Virus record (IMG/VR): IMGVR_UViG_3300027741_000242
Location: 1-26,226 of that record
Direction: 5' to 3' (one strand)
Source: a virus
DNA length: 26,226 bases
The notes beneath the pieces are model-generated. The model was not told the origin of the DNA. It was given only the letters and a program-made list of their open reading frames with translations, and did not search any database. Positions 24,969-26,226 of the stretch are shown one piece after another. The position numbers and the translations under genes were made by a program. How positions within the stretch are numbered: the first letter of the stretch is position 1; the number at the start of each line of letters is the position of its first letter.

Positions 24969-25545
24969 AGACTTTATTTCTGAGTATAGCAGAAAGCTAC
25001 ATGAAGCTATTAATACAATAGATGCTGAGGTTTTTGACCGTGCTGTTGTTGCTATAACTAATACACATCGCGGTCGAGGCCGAATTTTTGTTTGCGGTAA
25101 TGGTGGTTCTGCTGCTATCAGTGATCATTTTATGTGTGACCATTCTAAGGGTGTAGAAGCAGATACATGCTTTATTCCTTCCGTTCAGTCGCTTGCATCT
25201 AACATGTCGCTTATTACTGCAATTGGTAACGATATCTCCTATGATGAGATTTATTCATACCAGCTGAGTATGTTTGGGCAGGCTGCAGATCTTCTAGTAG
25301 CGATCTCATCGAGTGGAAATTCACCAAATATTATTAAAGCTCTGCAAACGGCAAAGCAAAACGGTATTAAGACGATTGCGTTTGTAGGGTTTGATGGTGG
25401 CCAGGCAAAGTCCTTAGCCGATATCGTATTTCATATTCCAGTAAAAAATTATGGTATTGTAGAGGATGCACATCAAGCATTGATGCATATTCTTGCACAA
25501 TATATTCGAATTAATAACTCTGTAAAGGTTGATATAAAACTGTAG
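24937..25545 (+). CDS. gmhA: Sedoheptulose-7-phosphate isomerase GmhA, 202 aa
   Basis: ATG 24937 is used; a GTG lies one codon earlier. SIS-domain motifs are clear: FVCGNGGSAAISDHFMCD (residues 51-68), SLASNMSLITAIGNDISYDE (85-104), SSSGNSPNIIKAL (124-136) and EDAHQALMH (176-184) with the Glu/His pair used in catalysis. It converts sedoheptulose 7-phosphate to D-glycero-D-manno-heptose 7-phosphate, the first step of bacterial heptose synthesis. Length matches E. coli GmhA (about 192 aa). The DE-containing linker and N-terminal helix needed for the tetramer are present. Confidence 0.92.
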   Translation: MKDLKLSARTKDFISEYSRKLHEAINTIDAEVFDRAVVAITNTHRGRGRIFVCGNGGSAAISDHFMCDHSKGVEADTCFIPSVQSLASNMSLITAIGNDISYDEIYSYQLSMFGQAADLLVAISSSGNSPNIIKALQTAKQNGIKTIAFVGFDGGQAKSLADIVFHIPVKNYGIVEDAHQALMHILAQYIRINNSVKVDIKL

Positions 25546-25563
25546 TAGGGTTATTATAACAAG

Positions 25564-26226
25564 ATGATACTATTAGATCTTAATCAAGTGTGCATATCTA
25601 ACCTGATGGCACAGCTAGGAAACCATACTAATACAGTCGTAGAAGAAGATCTTCTACGACATATGGTTTTAAATACTATCAGGTCACTTAAAAGCAAGTT
25701 CTCCGAATATGGAGAGCTTGTTGTCTGCTGTGATGATAAGAAAGTTTGGCGTAAAGAAGTATTCCCGTTCTATAAGGCAAATCGAAAAAAGAGTAGAGAT
25801 GATTCAGAACTAGACTGGGGGCATATCTTTAGCTGTCTTAATAAGATTAAGAGTGAACTTAAAGAGCATTTTCCGTATAGAGTCATTCAAGTCGAAGGTG
25901 CTGAAGCGGATGATGTTATCGGTACTTTAGTTATTAAAAATGGTCAGCTGCTAAATACAGGTGAGAAGATTCTTATTTTGTCAGGTGATAAAGATTTTAT
26001 ACAACTACAAGTTTTCGGTAATGTTATTCAATTTGACCCTGTGAGAAAGAAGTCATTGGTTTGTGATAATCCAATTCTATTTACACGAGAGCTTATTTTA
26101 AAAGGCGACCGTGGAGACGGTATTCCAAACATTCTATCAGCAGATGACTGCCTTGCTACAGGTGCGAGACAGAAACCTATCAGAGTAGAGCGTTTCTCAG
26201 GTCTTTCAAACCCGCACAATGAACTT
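25564..26226 (+). CDS. rnh: RNase H / 5'-3' exonuclease, T4-type, cut off by the window end
   Basis: ATG 25564 opens a frame that is still open at 26226 (221 codons seen; T4 RNase H has 305). It begins MILLDLNQVCISNLMAQLG. The flap-nuclease acids are visible: D5, the VCCDDKKVWRKEVFPFYK block, EGAEADDVIGTL, then SGDKDFIQLQ and KGDRGDGIPNI. These match T4 RNase H, which removes RNA primers and flaps from lagging-strand fragments during replication. There is a 18-nt gap after GmhA and no clear separate promoter, so it may be co-transcribed with the sugar genes. Confidence 0.88.
   Translation, partial: MILLDLNQVCISNLMAQLGNHTNTVVEEDLLRHMVLNTIRSLKSKFSEYGELVVCCDDKKVWRKEVFPFYKANRKKSRDDSELDWGHIFSCLNKIKSELKEHFPYRVIQVEGAEADDVIGTLVIKNGQLLNTGEKILILSGDKDFIQLQVFGNVIQFDPVRKKSLVCDNPILFTRELILKGDRGDGIPNILSADDCLATGARQKPIRVERFSGLSNPHNEL

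Noticed and set aside
1-26226. tRNA or rRNA genes
   Set aside because: No cloverleaf-like arrangement with a T-loop GTTCRANNC was found by eye; the ungenic stretches are explained by repeats, promoters and the RNA region.

Overview
The window is a 26 kb piece of a tailed-phage genome of the T4 superfamily (myovirus). Every gene I can support is on the + strand, packed tightly with many 4-nt ATGA overlaps. The assignment rests on a T4 gp61-type primase, NrdA/NrdB, ThyX, a RuvC-fold resolvase, a T4-type RNase H cut off by the window end, T4-type late promoters (TATAAATA and close variants) before structural genes, and short proteins with the M-x-(S/T)-F-x-x-(F/Y)-(I/L)-x-E N-terminus of T4 internal capsid proteins. 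Lipoproteins, an inner-membrane spanin-like protein, a signal-peptide nuclease and heptose-sugar enzymes point to a Gram-negative host. The host genus cannot be read from the sequence.

Layout. (1) Positions 1-502: a partial membrane protein and two tiny genes. (2) 503-1230: about 730 bp without genes, holding a CTATGC repeat array, a strong hairpin and a 112-120 bp tandem duplication. (3) 1231-5430: an early region of very small genes. Most transcription units start with one copy of a conserved sigma70-type promoter plus a purine leader (GAGAGAGGAG), sometimes fused to a stem-loop terminator, like the PeSL shuffling cassettes known from T4-type phages. Between two such cassettes (3419-3610) lies a structured RNA region with a predicted pseudoknot, two mutually exclusive 9-bp stems and a loop exactly antisense to the shared ribosome-binding leader. 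(4) 5481-6101: a methyltransferase-like gene and terminator. (5) 6250-13270: late structural and capsid-internal genes, including a Dps-type ferritin, modular proteins with repeated prohead-protease-like sites (one broken by a frameshift) and Gly/Ser/Thr-rich virion proteins. (6) 13274-15016: small conserved genes, a lipoprotein, a 3-TM holin and a coiled-coil membrane protein, forming a lysis module. (7) 15018-22585: primase, ThyX, spanin-like protein, NrdAB, secreted HNH nuclease, zinc ribbon, resolvase and small genes for nucleotide and DNA metabolism. (8) 22596-25545: nucleotidyltransferase, GT4 glycosyltransferase, HddA-type kinase and GmhA-type isomerase, apparently a nucleotide-activated heptose pathway with its own transferase. 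(9) 25564 to the end: RNase H.

The parts I rate as most likely new are the antisense-loop RNA region at 3429-3605, the promoter-inside-a-hairpin in front of the primase, the row of putative capsid-targeted proteins beside Dps, and the heptose/glycosyltransferase cassette. All functional statements come from reading motifs by eye. No database search or folding program was run.
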